From Acidobacteriota bacterium (GTDB lineage Bacteria; Acidobacteriota; Blastocatellia; Pyrinomonadales; Pyrinomonadaceae), in the NCBI GenBank assembly GCA_003222975.1, contig QHXN01000035.1:1-44203 (forward strand): a DNA stretch of 44,203 bases, written 5' to 3'. Made by a program: the position numbers and the translations under genes. The notes below the pieces were generated by a model that saw only the letters and a program-made list of their open reading frames with translations, was not told the origin of the DNA and did no database searches. How positions within the stretch are numbered: position 1 is the stretch's first letter; each line of letters starts with the position of its first letter. Positions 15,164 through 24,832 of the stretch are shown here, in pieces.

Positions 15164-18100
15164 ATGAGAACTTCCGTAAGATTCGTGATTATGATGCTCG
15201 CCCTCGCGCTCTCACTCTTTACGGTGAGCGCGTCGGCGCAGACATCCACGACGGGATCAATAGAGGGGACGGTCGTTGACGTGAACGGCGCGGCGGTTCC
15301 GGGCGTGACGGTGACCGTCAGCGGCCCGAACCTGATCCGCGCGCAGTCGGCGACGAGCAACGCCGAAGGCCTCTACCACATCCAGAACATCCCGCCGGGC
15401 ATCTACACGGTGACCGTCGAGTCCGCGAAAGGCTTCGCCAAGTTCGAGCAGACCGACGTGGGGGTCAACCTGGATAAGGCCTCGACCGTCGCCGTCCAGC
15501 TCCGCCCGCAGGGCGCGACCGAGGTCGTCAACGTGACGGCCAGCTCCGGCGCGGCCATTGACGTGAACACCAACACCACGGGGACGAACGTCTCGACCGA
15601 GCAGTTCTCCAACTTCCCGACGCAGCGCACCGTGCAGTCGCTCTACACCATCGCGCCGACCGCCGCGCGCTCTGGCCTGCGCGACGCTTCGGGCCGCGAC
15701 CGCGACCCGTCGGTGGCCGGCTCTTCGGGGCCTGAGAACAACTACATCCTCGACGGCGTGAGCGTCACCGACCCGGCCTTCGGCGGATCGGGCGCGAACC
15801 TGCCGTTCGAGTTCGTCCAGGAAGTCCAGGTGCAGACCGGCGCTTACGGCGCTGACCTCGGACACTCCACGGGCGGCATCTTCAACGTCATCACCAAGAG
15901 CGGCTCGAACGCCATCCGCGGCGACGCCTTCGTCTATTTCACGCCGACGGGCCTCGTCCGCGCCGTGAAGTCCTCGGCCATCCCGTTCACCGGCTCGGCC
16001 CCGAACGGCTTCTCCGAGGTGGACGCCGGCTTCGACATCGGCGGCCCGATCAAGAAGGACAAGCTCTGGTTCTTCGGCGCGTTCAACCCGCAGCAGCGCA
16101 AGAACTTCTTCCTGACGCAGACCTTCCTCAGCAACGTCAACAACAAGGTCACGACCCCGTTCTACGCGGGCAAGATCACGTGGGGGCCTTCGATCAACCA
16201 CACGTTCAACTTCTCGACCTTCGGCGACTTCACGAAGCAGCAGGGTTTCCTCTTCGGCAACACCGGCTTCGGCGCAGACCCGAACAGCTTCCGCGGCGAG
16301 ACGCAGACGGGCGGCCACAACTACGCCTTCCGGCTCAACTCGACCTTTACCCCGAACTTCATCGGCGAGTTCTCGGCGGGCCTGCACTTCCAGCGCGCCA
16401 ACACCATACCCGACCCGAGCGTCGCCAGCACGAACCTCGTGACCGACGCCTTCGCCGTCCTGAGCGGCGGCGCGGTTCTCCCGGACGTTAACACCACCAT
16501 CCCGGCCAGCAACGGCCTGTTCCTGGCCTTCGTCAACGGCACGGGCGGCTCGATCCAGCGCAGCTTCGTCCGCCAGGGCTTCGGCCTAGTCTCGAACCAG
16601 AAGCGCAACCGCTACGAGGCCGCGGCCAGGCTCCAGAACATCTGGGGTAAGCACACGTTCAAGTACGGCGTCGAGTTCAACACGAACCGCTACCAGATAG
16701 ACACCCACTCGACCGGCCCGACGCGCGACTTCGGCGCGCCCACGAGCGGCGTCTTCAACGGCTTCCGCGTGACCAACAACTGGGGCGTCTGCCAGGGCGA
16801 CCCGACGGCCCACAACATCCTCTGCCCGAGCTCGACCTTTACGACGCGCGCCACTCAGCTAATCGCGGGCGGTCAGTTCGGCACGCAGTACACGACGGCC
16901 TCGACCGGCACGGTCTCGCTGGGGTCGCTCGTCAACCCGATTCTGATTCTCAGCACCGTCAGCGTCCGCGACTTCCGTCTCACGACGCACGGCGGTTTCT
17001 CGCGCTCGAACACCCAGAGCTTCTACGCGCAGGACGACTTCAAAGTCACGAAGAACTTCCAGCTCAACCTGGGTGGTCGCTGGGACTACCAGCAGACCTA
17101 CGGCTCTCAGACCGCGTACTTCAAGCTGAACAGCTTCAAGGACAACTTCCAGCCGCGCCTCGGCTTCATCTGGGACTTCACCGGAGAGGGCCGCGGCAAG
17201 GTCTTCGCCAACTTCGCGCGCTACGTTGAGACGCCGATCCCGCTCGACCTGAACGTCCGCGCCGGCGGCAACGACCAGCAGATTGACTTCAACATCCGCG
17301 TCAATCAACTGAACGCGCCCGCCGGCTCGACGACCATCACCGACTTTGGCAACCTGGGCGGCGACCGCACCCCGATTGACCCCGGCCTCAAGCCGCAGAC
17401 GGTCAACGAGTGGACTGCCGGCTTGGAGTACTCGCCGCTGAAGGACTTGGCGCTGGGCGTCCGCGGCATCTACCGTAACCAGGTCAACGTCATCGAGGAC
17501 GGCTCGTTCGACGATGGCACCACCTACTTCATCTTCAACCCCGGTCGCCGCGGCAACGGCGAGACGACGGAAGACAAGGCGTGCAGCGATCCTACAATCG
17601 GCTGCTTCGGCCACGCGCGCCGCTACTACCGCGCGCTGGAGTTCACGGCGACGAAGCGCTTCAGCGAAAACTGGCAGCTCATCTCGTCCTACGTCTTCTC
17701 CAGCCTGACCGGCAACTACGAGGGCCTGTTCCGCAACGACAACGGGCAGTCTGACCCGAACATCACCTCGTTGTTCGACCTCGTCAGCCTGCTCAAGAAC
17801 ACCTACGGGCATCTGCCGAACGACCGCCCGCACCAGCTCAAGGTTGACGGCACTTACAAGTGGCCGTTCAAGCTCTTAACGAGCCTCTCGTTCCGCGCCC
17901 AGTCGGGTATCCCGTTCGACCAGTTGATCCCGCACCCGGTTTACGGCAACAACGAGGGCTTCGCGGTGCCGCGCGGCACGGCGATCAACCCCATCACGGG
18001 CAGCAACCGCACGCCGACGACCTGGAACATTGACCTCGGCGCGTACTACCCGATTCAGATCGGCGAGAACCGCCAACTCCGTTTGCAGATGGACTGGTTC

Positions 18101-18259
18101 AACGTCACCAACAACCAGAGGGCCATCCGTCAGGATACGACCTTCCAGATCAACAGCGGCGCGTCCGGCATCCCGCCGGTCAACAACCCGTTCTTCGGCA
18201 CGGGAACGATCTTCCAGTTCCCGTCGGCTTTGCGCCTCGGCGTGAAGTTCCAGTTCTAA
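15164..18259 (+). CDS. TonB-dependent receptor with carboxypeptidase-regulatory-like domain (Oar-like), copy 1
   Basis: Start ATG 15164 gives a clean signal peptide ending SASAQ at about residue 26. Residues 30-125 form a carboxypeptidase-regulatory-like beta-sandwich (GSIEGTVVDVNGAAVPGVTV, then IPPGIYTVTVES). A plug domain follows with YILDGVSVTDPAF and the TGGIFNVITKSGSN block, then a long beta-barrel that ends in LRLGVKFQF, a terminal aromatic typical of BAM substrates. Length is 1031 residues. Such receptors import bulky nutrients such as peptides, glycans or chelates across the outer membrane using TonB energy; the ligand cannot be told. The gene is followed by a strong terminator. Confidence 0.93.
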   Translation: MRTSVRFVIMMLALALSLFTVSASAQTSTTGSIEGTVVDVNGAAVPGVTVTVSGPNLIRAQSATSNAEGLYHIQNIPPGIYTVTVESAKGFAKFEQTDVGVNLDKASTVAVQLRPQGATEVVNVTASSGAAIDVNTNTTGTNVSTEQFSNFPTQRTVQSLYTIAPTAARSGLRDASGRDRDPSVAGSSGPENNYILDGVSVTDPAFGGSGANLPFEFVQEVQVQTGAYGADLGHSTGGIFNVITKSGSNAIRGDAFVYFTPTGLVRAVKSSAIPFTGSAPNGFSEVDAGFDIGGPIKKDKLWFFGAFNPQQRKNFFLTQTFLSNVNNKVTTPFYAGKITWGPSINHTFNFSTFGDFTKQQGFLFGNTGFGADPNSFRGETQTGGHNYAFRLNSTFTPNFIGEFSAGLHFQRANTIPDPSVASTNLVTDAFAVLSGGAVLPDVNTTIPASNGLFLAFVNGTGGSIQRSFVRQGFGLVSNQKRNRYEAAARLQNIWGKHTFKYGVEFNTNRYQIDTHSTGPTRDFGAPTSGVFNGFRVTNNWGVCQGDPTAHNILCPSSTFTTRATQLIAGGQFGTQYTTASTGTVSLGSLVNPILILSTVSVRDFRLTTHGGFSRSNTQSFYAQDDFKVTKNFQLNLGGRWDYQQTYGSQTAYFKLNSFKDNFQPRLGFIWDFTGEGRGKVFANFARYVETPIPLDLNVRAGGNDQQIDFNIRVNQLNAPAGSTTITDFGNLGGDRTPIDPGLKPQTVNEWTAGLEYSPLKDLALGVRGIYRNQVNVIEDGSFDDGTTYFIFNPGRRGNGETTEDKACSDPTIGCFGHARRYYRALEFTATKRFSENWQLISSYVFSSLTGNYEGLFRNDNGQSDPNITSLFDLVSLLKNTYGHLPNDRPHQLKVDGTYKWPFKLLTSLSFRAQSGIPFDQLIPHPVYGNNEGFAVPRGTAINPITGSNRTPTTWNIDLGAYYPIQIGENRQLRLQMDWFNVTNNQRAIRQDTTFQINSGASGIPPVNNPFFGTGTIFQFPSALRLGVKFQF

Positions 18260-18268
18260 GCTGGATGC

Positions 18269-18342
18269 TTTCACGCGGCGCGCCGCGTGAAAGGTTCCTG
18301 GGGAGGGGCGTGGACTTCACATGCCCCTCCCCGTTCTTTTTT
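18269..18342 (+). terminator. Palindrome plus intrinsic terminator after TonB receptor 1
   Basis: A perfect 24-bp palindrome (TTTCACGCGGCG and its complement, 18269-18292) is followed by a second hairpin, GGGGAGGGGC (18300-18309) paired with GCCCCTCCCC (18323-18332). A T-run follows at 18337-18342. The second hairpin is a textbook Rho-independent terminator on the plus strand. Confidence 0.9.
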
Positions 18343-18414
18343 GTGCTACCTTTTCTCCAACCGTTACAGCTTTGAATTCCCGTCGTCCCTAATTTTCGAA
18401 AGGAGTCGGTCGTG

Positions 18415-19497
18415 ATGTTTCTCCGCGCGGGTCGTGCCCTTTTCCCCTCCTTCTTCCACAGACGCGCCTGCCTCTCGCTGTGCGCCGCGCTGCTCTCGGC
18501 CCTCTGCTGCGGCGGTGTCGCGCGCGCGCAGAGCGGCAACGAAGACACTGGGACGGGCGGCAGGCACACCATACAGGGGCGCGTCGTCTTCCCTTCGGGC
18601 CGGCGCGCCGACACGCGCCTGAAGGTCAGGCTCCAGAGCAGCCAGTCGGGCGAGCTTTCGGTCTATACGGACTCGAACGGCGCTTTCAGCTTCCGCTCGC
18701 TCGAAGCCGGCTCCTACACGGTCATCATCGAAGGCGGTGACGACTTCGAGACGACCAGGGAGTCCATCTACATCGAGCCGGACATCAACAGCATGGTGCG
18801 CGGGGTCACGGGGCCGCCGGTCTCTCGGCCCTACACGCTCCAGGTTTACCTCCAGCCGAAGAGGCGCGACGGCGACGACGACGCGAAGGCGGGAGTCGTC
18901 AACGCGGCGCTCGCCGGCGTGCCGAAGCCCGCGCTGGAGCTTTACAACAAGGCGCACGAGGCCGAGCGCAAAGGTGACAACGCCAAGGCCGCGGCGCTGT
19001 TGGGCGAGGCCGTCGCGCAGTACCCGCAGTTCGGCCTCGCCCACAGCGAGCTGGGCATGCTCTATCTCAAGTCGGGCCAAGTGGACAAGGCCGTCGAGGA
19101 GTTCAGGGCGGCGGAGAAGGCGCTGCCCGACGACCCGCAGGTTCAGTTCAACAACGGCCTCGCGCTCCTGGAGAAGAAGGACTACGCCGAGGCCGAGAAG
19201 CAGTTCCGCCGCGCGGCCAAGAGGATGGGCCAGAGCGCGCAGTTGCACACCTACCTGGGCATCGCTCTGTTAGGGCAGAAGAACGTTGACGAGGCCGAGC
19301 GGGAGTTTCAGCAGGCCGTCAAGCTGGGCGGCGACCCCGCGGGCCGCGCGCACTACTACCTGGGCGGCATCTACTGGTCGAGGCGCGAGTACAAGAAGGC
19401 GGCGGAAGAGCTTGAGTTGTACCTCAAGCAGTCGCCCAAAGCGCCGGACGCTGAGCAGACCCGCGCCACCATCGAGAAGCTGCGCGGCAGGTCATAG
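18415..19497 (+). CDS. Secreted TPR-repeat protein with carboxypeptidase-regulatory-like domain
   Basis: AGGAG at 18401-18405 supports ATG 18415 (nine-base spacing); GTG 18412 is an alternative. The 360-residue protein has a signal peptide ending VARAQ near residue 39, a carboxypeptidase-regulatory-like sandwich at about 50-145 (IQGRVVFPSGRRADTRLKVR, SLEAGSYTVIIEGG), and then about five TPR units from residue 175, for example HSELGMLYLKSGQVDKAVEE and HTYLGIALLGQKNVDEAERE. It probably acts in the periplasm or at the outer membrane as a protein-interaction scaffold. It has its own ribosome-binding site and is separated from the receptor by a terminator, so it is likely transcribed on its own. 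Confidence 0.88.
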   Translation: MFLRAGRALFPSFFHRRACLSLCAALLSALCCGGVARAQSGNEDTGTGGRHTIQGRVVFPSGRRADTRLKVRLQSSQSGELSVYTDSNGAFSFRSLEAGSYTVIIEGGDDFETTRESIYIEPDINSMVRGVTGPPVSRPYTLQVYLQPKRRDGDDDAKAGVVNAALAGVPKPALELYNKAHEAERKGDNAKAAALLGEAVAQYPQFGLAHSELGMLYLKSGQVDKAVEEFRAAEKALPDDPQVQFNNGLALLEKKDYAEAEKQFRRAAKRMGQSAQLHTYLGIALLGQKNVDEAEREFQQAVKLGGDPAGRAHYYLGGIYWSRREYKKAAEELELYLKQSPKAPDAEQTRATIEKLRGRS

Positions 19498-19887
19498 CCG
19501 CCGACAACACCCGCCGAACTCACGTCCTCCGGGGTCACGGCGCGGCGGCGCGCGGCTTTAATAACCCCGTTCCCAACTACCGGCGAACAAACGTCACGTG
19601 CCGGCAGCCCCACTTCGGGTTCCGCCGCTTCTTCTTCCAATCCCGTCGGGCGCGGGGCGGAAAACTCGAAAAGAGTTCCCGGCCAGCCGCACTCCCCTCC
19701 AATCGGCCCGCTCCGTCGGGGCAGGGCCGACCAACTTTTTTTAGCGCCGGTCTCCCCCTCGGATTTCGGGCGTCGCTGTTCTATAATCCCGCAGCGCTCT
19801 ACAAGGGACAGGCGCGGACGTGCGCGTCGCCTTCGTCGTTGACGACCTGACCCACCCCCGATTACACAAGACGTGAAGGAGAATCAA
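19498..19887. promoter_or_regulatory. Intergenic region upstream of the secreted hypothetical gene
   Basis: No gene is supported here. TATAAT at 19782-19787 is a consensus -10 hexamer about 100 bases before the next start, but no good -35 lies 16-18 bases upstream. GAAGGAG just before 19888 is a strong ribosome-binding site for the next gene. Confidence 0.4.
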
Positions 19888-20772
19888 ATGAAGAATAAAC
19901 GCGTGGGCACCTACAGCCGGGGTGCAGCCGCCTGGCTTCTGATATTGGCGGTGGCGGCCTTCGCCCTTCCCTCGGACGCGGCAGCCTTAGAAAAGTTGCG
20001 GCCCGAAGAGGTGGTGGCTAAGCACCTGGAGTCTATCGGAGCGGCGGAGGCGCGCTCGTCTATCCGCAGCCGCATCATCGCCGGGACGGTTGTTGCCACC
20101 CTAAAAGCGCCGGGCACCGCCCAGTTCAGCGGGCGGGCTGTCATGGCTTCCGAAGGCGACAAGAACATGATCGGCATGGGTTTTGAAAACGCCAAATACT
20201 CGCAGGAGAAGTTCGGGTTTGACGGCGAGAACGTGACGGTCGGCTACGCGAATCCGGGACTCCGCTCGAACTTGAGCGACTTTATCCTGACCCACAAGGA
20301 TATTTTAAAGTCCGGACTCCTCGGCGGCACACTCTCCAACGCGTGGCCCCTGCTGAGCCTGCCAGAAAAAAGTGTGAAGCTTGAGTACGGCGGCACTAGG
20401 AAAATTGGCGGCAAGGCGGCATACGAACTCAGGTATCTCCCGCGCGGCGGTTCTGATATACAAATCAGCCTCTTCTTCGATACGGAAACCTTCCAGCACG
20501 TGCGCACCGAATACACGCGCTTCATCCCCGCCGGGATAGGCGCTAACGTTGACGCCTCCGGGAGCCAGAGGGCGACGCGCTACAAGATGACAGAAGACTT
20601 CTCCGACTTCAGAAAGGAGAGCGGGTTGACTCTGCCGCACGCCTATAAAATCGAGCTGGAGCTGGACACCCGAGCAGGGACGTTCATAGGCGATTGGGAA
20701 TTAACTCTGACCCAATTTGCTTTCAACCAGCCGATTACATCCGGTTCGTTCAACGTGAACGCAAATCAATAA
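19888..20772 (+). CDS. Secreted hypothetical protein, outer-membrane lipoprotein-carrier-like
   Basis: ATG 19888 follows GAAGGAG with six-base spacing; an in-frame GTG at 19873 overlaps that site and is less likely. The 294-residue product has a signal peptide (about residues 1-34) and a beta-rich body: VVAKHLESIGAAEARSSIRS, then GTVVATLKAPGTAQFSGRAV, KFGFDGENVTVGY and GSDIQISLFFDTETFQHVRT. This pattern recurs in conserved acidobacterial proteins of unknown role. Its overall plan recalls LolA/LolB-like folds that bind a lipophilic ligand, but that is inference. It has codon use with more AT-ending codons than its neighbours. Confidence 0.75.
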   Translation: MKNKRVGTYSRGAAAWLLILAVAAFALPSDAAALEKLRPEEVVAKHLESIGAAEARSSIRSRIIAGTVVATLKAPGTAQFSGRAVMASEGDKNMIGMGFENAKYSQEKFGFDGENVTVGYANPGLRSNLSDFILTHKDILKSGLLGGTLSNAWPLLSLPEKSVKLEYGGTRKIGGKAAYELRYLPRGGSDIQISLFFDTETFQHVRTEYTRFIPAGIGANVDASGSQRATRYKMTEDFSDFRKESGLTLPHAYKIELELDTRAGTFIGDWELTLTQFAFNQPITSGSFNVNANQ

Positions 20773-20920
20773 TGTCACTCGTTCGACTGCGCCCGCACGC
20801 CGGAGGCGCACTCGCGTGAAGGCCGCCGTAAGCAATCGGGCGGGGAGACCGCAGCACAGTTCTTCAGCAAAGGCGGCTAACATCCGGGGCGGGGCCGACG
20901 AGGGGCCTTCCAGAAAAATT

Positions 20921-20958
20921 TCGGGCGGTGCTTCTTCCTCGGAAGAAGCACCGCCCGA
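20921..20958 (-). terminator. Intrinsic terminator after TonB receptor 2 (minus strand)
   Basis: A perfect stem of about 18 bp (TCGGGCGGTGCTTCTTCC and its complement) with a 2-base loop is followed on the minus strand by AATTTTT. It lies 35 bases past the end of the minus-strand receptor gene. Confidence 0.85.
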
Positions 20959-20992
20959 TTGCTAATGAGCCTGACGGAGTCAGACCGGAAGA

Positions 20993-23900
20993 TTAGAAGT
21001 CGAAGCGCGCGCCGAACTGGATGATGCGCCCCGAGTAGCTTGAGGTGATGCGACCGAAGGTGGTGCTTCCGACGTTGAAGATGTTGCTGCTCTCGCCGAT
21101 GAAGAAGTCCGTGTTGTTGAGAACGTTGAACGCCTCCATACGGAGTTGGAGCTGCTTACCTCCCTCGCCGAACTTGAAGTTTCGGTAGAACCCGCCGTTC
21201 CAGTTGAAGTACCACGGGCCGTTGATGAAGTTAAGGGGCAGGTTGCCCGTCGATCCCGGAGCGTTCGGGAAGAAGACCTGTCCGGGGAACGGCGCCGTGC
21301 CGACCGGACTCGCGCCGCGGATGGCGGTGATGCGGAATCCGGCGGGCAGTTGCTGGCGCAGGTCAACGATCTGCGTCACCGTCCCGTTGGTCGCGGTGGC
21401 TTGCAGCACGCTGGGGTCAATAAAGAAGACCCCGTTCGGCGTCCGGAAGATGCCGATCAGCTTCTTGATCTGATCGGGGGTCAGGCTGGAGGTCGCCGGC
21501 TGGAGGGCGGAACGACCGGCGCGGTTGAGCGTGCCTCTTGGGTCGCGGATCGAGGTCGGCTCGCCCGAGCTGATGTTCACGATGGACGTGAGCTGGAACC
21601 CGCCGAAGACCTTGCTGGCCCAGCCGTCGCTCAACCAACGACGCCCGTGCCCGAACGGCAGCTCGAGGTTCAGGTTGGCGTTGATCGTGTGGGTGCGGTC
21701 GTAGTTAGGCCGCGAGTAGTTGAGCCTCAGGTTGGCGTTGTCCAGGAACGGATCAACGTTGGTCTGGGACTCTTGCGTCGAGTCGGCCAGGGTCTTCTGG
21801 AAGGTGTAGTTGACCTGGTAGGAGAGGCCCTGCGCGGGGCGACGGCGAATCTCCACCTGAAGCGCGTTGTAGTTGAACTGGCCGCCGTTTCCGAGGACGT
21901 TGGCGACGCCCGTGCTCGGGTTAGCCAGGAACCGAACGTTGCCGGCCAAGCCGTTCTGGACGTAAATAATCGCCAGGTCAGCCGGGACGCCGTTCTGTAT
22001 TTGCGTCAGGATGGTCGAGTTGGTAAGCAAGCCACCGGCAGCCAGATTGGGGAAGACCGTCAACTGCTGGCAGCCCGTGGCCGCCGCCTGCGCCGCGGTG
22101 CAGCCCGCACTGCCGAAGGTGGTGAGGTTGCTGCGCGCGCGGTTGAAGTCGGCGAGGAACCCGTTGTTGCGGATGTCCACCTGGTTGAAGTCAATCGTTC
22201 GCACGAGCTGGTGGCTGCGCGCGCCGACGTAGCGAATCTCGATGGCCGACTGCCAGCCGATCTCGCGCTGGATGCCGAAGTTGTACTCGTGCGTGAGCGG
22301 CACCTGAAGCTTCGGATCAATCACAAAGACGGTTCCGAAGAAGTTGAACGCCCCCGTGTTATTGACCGTGTACGGGAAAGGCGTCGTCGGCACCGTCGGC
22401 GTCGGGAAGTTACCCGGCACGGCGGCGAAGCTCGGCGCGTCCGCGCGGGGGGTCAGGACCGAGCGGAGCGAAGTCGTCCCGTTGAGGGTCGCGTTGACCG
22501 TCTGCGAGCCTAACCCGGTGTGATTCTGTAGAGCGTTGTCGGGCGCGCGCTCGTACTCGTCCGAGTTGTAGCTGATGCGGTAGCCGCCGCGGATCACGGT
22601 CTTCCCCTCGCCGGGGAAGGCGCTGCCGAGGAACTTGTTCTTAAAGGTCGGCGACCAGGCTAAGCTGACGGTCGGCCCGAAGTTGTTCTTGTCCGTCTTA
22701 AAGAAGGCACCCGGATTGCCGGCGTTGCCGCCGACGATCTGATAGACGCCGTTCGGGTCGAGGGCCGCCTGTTGCGCGGTCTCGCCGTTGAGGACAGCCG
22801 CTTCGAGATAAATCCGGTCGGGGTTCTTGAGCGGGGTGAACAGCTCATAGCGCAGGCCCAGGTTCAGCGTCAGGCGCGGCGAGATGCGCCATTGATCCTG
22901 GCCGTAGAACGAGTAGTTCTGGTAGCGCAGGTCGAAGCTCGTCGGCGCTCCGCGCTGGAAGCCGGTCTGGATGTTGACGAGGTTGGCCGTCACGCCCGCG
23001 CTGCCGATGATGCCGCCCAGCAGGTAGCGCAGGTTGTTGGCGCGCGCCAGGTCGGTCGTGTTGATGCCGCCGGGGAAGAGGCCCGACGAGAAGCCGGGGG
23101 TGTTGGGGTTACTGGTCGAGCTGATCGTGAAGAGCGGCGTCACGCCGAAGAAGTTCAGGGCGACGGTCTTGTAGGCCTGTAGCTGACCGCCGAAGCGGAG
23201 CGAGTGATTGCCCCAGGTGTAGTTGGCGTTGTCCTGGAGGTTCCAGTAGTCGGTGTTGCGGCCCTGGCTGCGGAAGCTGCCCTCCGGGTTGGTGATGATC
23301 CCCGCCAGGGTATTCGCGGACTGGGTCTGCGCATTACTGAAGACGAAGTCAGACGGCACACCGCCCTCGGCGAAGAACGGCTCGCTGCGCTGGTAGCCGC
23401 CGCGAAGCTCGTTGGAGAAGCGGGCCGTCGGCGTCCAGTTGTAGGCCCCGATGTAGAGCTTGGTCGGCCCACCCTGAAAGACGAAAGGGAGGGTCTGGAA
23501 GCCGAACGCGAGGTCGTTGCGGGCGTTGCTTTCGTTGTTGCGCTTGTAGATGAAGTTGAAGGCGTTGCGTTCGTTGACCTGAACGTCGAAGCGTCCCGTG
23601 ACCGCGTTGCGGGTCACCGGGGTGGAGATGTTGAAGTTCACGACCTGCGTGAAGTTGACGCCGTTGGTGATGCCGTTGCCGGCGGGCGGCAACTGACTCA
23701 GGATGCGGCTCTGGATCAGGGGGTCAACCGAGAGCACGCCACCCGCGTTATTGAACGTGGTCGCGTTCGCCGCCGTCCCCAGGTTCAGCCCCGACCCGGT
23801 CAAAACGTTCACGGTGCGGGTGACGCCGCCGCTGTCAACGTAGCTGAAGGTGCCGTTGCGCGCGGCGGCCAGCAGGGTCGTGCCCGAGGCCGAAGCCTGC

Positions 23901-24832
23901 GAGGCCTGCCGGAAGCCTTCGTAGTTGGCGAAGAAGAAGGCGTGCTTTCTGAGGAAGGAGTGTCCGCCCTCGCCGAAGTGCGGCAGGATGGCCGGGCCGC
24001 TGACCGTGGCCCCGAACTGGTTGCGGTTCAGGAAGGGGCGCGGCAGGTTGTTGAAATTGTTGAAGAAACTGTTAGCGCCGAAATAGGAGTTGCGGTTGAA
24101 CTCGTAGACCGCGCCGTGGAACTTGGATTCGCCGCGCGGCGTCACGAGCTGCACGACCTGCGAGCCGCCGAACTCCGCGCTCGCGTTCTGCAAGGTGGCG
24201 GTGAATTCGCCCGTGTCGTCAACCGTCGGACGATCCTGCACGAAGCCGCCGGTGCGGATGAAGTTGTCCTGCACGTTGAGGCCGTCGCGCGTGTAGTTCG
24301 TGGACGAGCTGCGCTGGCCGTTGATGGAGCTGCTCGTCGGGTTGACGCCCGGAAGCAGGTTGAGCAGGGCGAGCGGGTTGCGCCCGTTGATGGGCAGCTC
24401 TTTCACCTGGCGTGAGCCGACCGTGGTGCTCAGCGAGGCGTCCGTGGAATTAACGATGTCGGCCCCGGCGACCACCGTCACGTTCTCTTTGACGTTGCCG
24501 ACTTGAAGCGTCGCGTTGAGCGTGTAGTCGCGGCCCGCGTCAATCTTCAGGTCGGTGGCGGTAAAGGTGCTGAAACCCTGCGCCGTGATCGTGACTGTGT
24601 AAGTACCGAACTCGAGCTGCGGCACCGAGAAAGTGCCTTCACTGCTCGCGGTAATGGTTCGTTCCCGCCCCGTCTGAGCGTCCTTGACGGTGACAGTAGC
24701 GCCGGGAACAATCGCCCCTCCCGGATCGGTGACTGTGCCGACGAGTCTGCCCGTGCTGCCTTGCGCAAATGCCGACGCGGCAAATACGAAGAGCGCGAGC
24801 AACACTCCCGCGAATCTCTGGAAATTTTTCAT
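20993..24832 (-). CDS. TonB-dependent receptor with carboxypeptidase-regulatory-like domain (Oar-like), copy 2
   Basis: The 1279-residue protein starts MKNFQRFAGVLLALFVFAAS with a signal peptide cut after AFAQ (about residue 24). A carboxypeptidase-regulatory-like domain follows (GRLVGTVTDPGGAIVPGATV, FGTYTVTITAQGF). The plug has KELPINGRNPLALLNLLPGV and NYTRDGLNVQDNFIRTGGFV, and the barrel ends in IIQFGARFDF. It is the largest of the three receptors and is divergent from receptor 3. GGAGCC-like purine runs precede the ATG. The ligand is unknown. Confidence 0.93.
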   Translation of the reverse strand: MKNFQRFAGVLLALFVFAASAFAQGSTGRLVGTVTDPGGAIVPGATVTVKDAQTGRERTITASSEGTFSVPQLEFGTYTVTITAQGFSTFTATDLKIDAGRDYTLNATLQVGNVKENVTVVAGADIVNSTDASLSTTVGSRQVKELPINGRNPLALLNLLPGVNPTSSSINGQRSSSTNYTRDGLNVQDNFIRTGGFVQDRPTVDDTGEFTATLQNASAEFGGSQVVQLVTPRGESKFHGAVYEFNRNSYFGANSFFNNFNNLPRPFLNRNQFGATVSGPAILPHFGEGGHSFLRKHAFFFANYEGFRQASQASASGTTLLAAARNGTFSYVDSGGVTRTVNVLTGSGLNLGTAANATTFNNAGGVLSVDPLIQSRILSQLPPAGNGITNGVNFTQVVNFNISTPVTRNAVTGRFDVQVNERNAFNFIYKRNNESNARNDLAFGFQTLPFVFQGGPTKLYIGAYNWTPTARFSNELRGGYQRSEPFFAEGGVPSDFVFSNAQTQSANTLAGIITNPEGSFRSQGRNTDYWNLQDNANYTWGNHSLRFGGQLQAYKTVALNFFGVTPLFTISSTSNPNTPGFSSGLFPGGINTTDLARANNLRYLLGGIIGSAGVTANLVNIQTGFQRGAPTSFDLRYQNYSFYGQDQWRISPRLTLNLGLRYELFTPLKNPDRIYLEAAVLNGETAQQAALDPNGVYQIVGGNAGNPGAFFKTDKNNFGPTVSLAWSPTFKNKFLGSAFPGEGKTVIRGGYRISYNSDEYERAPDNALQNHTGLGSQTVNATLNGTTSLRSVLTPRADAPSFAAVPGNFPTPTVPTTPFPYTVNNTGAFNFFGTVFVIDPKLQVPLTHEYNFGIQREIGWQSAIEIRYVGARSHQLVRTIDFNQVDIRNNGFLADFNRARSNLTTFGSAGCTAAQAAATGCQQLTVFPNLAAGGLLTNSTILTQIQNGVPADLAIIYVQNGLAGNVRFLANPSTGVANVLGNGGQFNYNALQVEIRRRPAQGLSYQVNYTFQKTLADSTQESQTNVDPFLDNANLRLNYSRPNYDRTHTINANLNLELPFGHGRRWLSDGWASKVFGGFQLTSIVNISSGEPTSIRDPRGTLNRAGRSALQPATSSLTPDQIKKLIGIFRTPNGVFFIDPSVLQATATNGTVTQIVDLRQQLPAGFRITAIRGASPVGTAPFPGQVFFPNAPGSTGNLPLNFINGPWYFNWNGGFYRNFKFGEGGKQLQLRMEAFNVLNNTDFFIGESSNIFNVGSTTFGRITSSYSGRIIQFGARFDF

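Noticed and set aside
20922-20957. Palindrome near 20.9 kb as another short-unit repeat element
   Set aside because: It has no internal periodicity and is followed by a T-tract on the minus strand, so it is an ordinary terminator.
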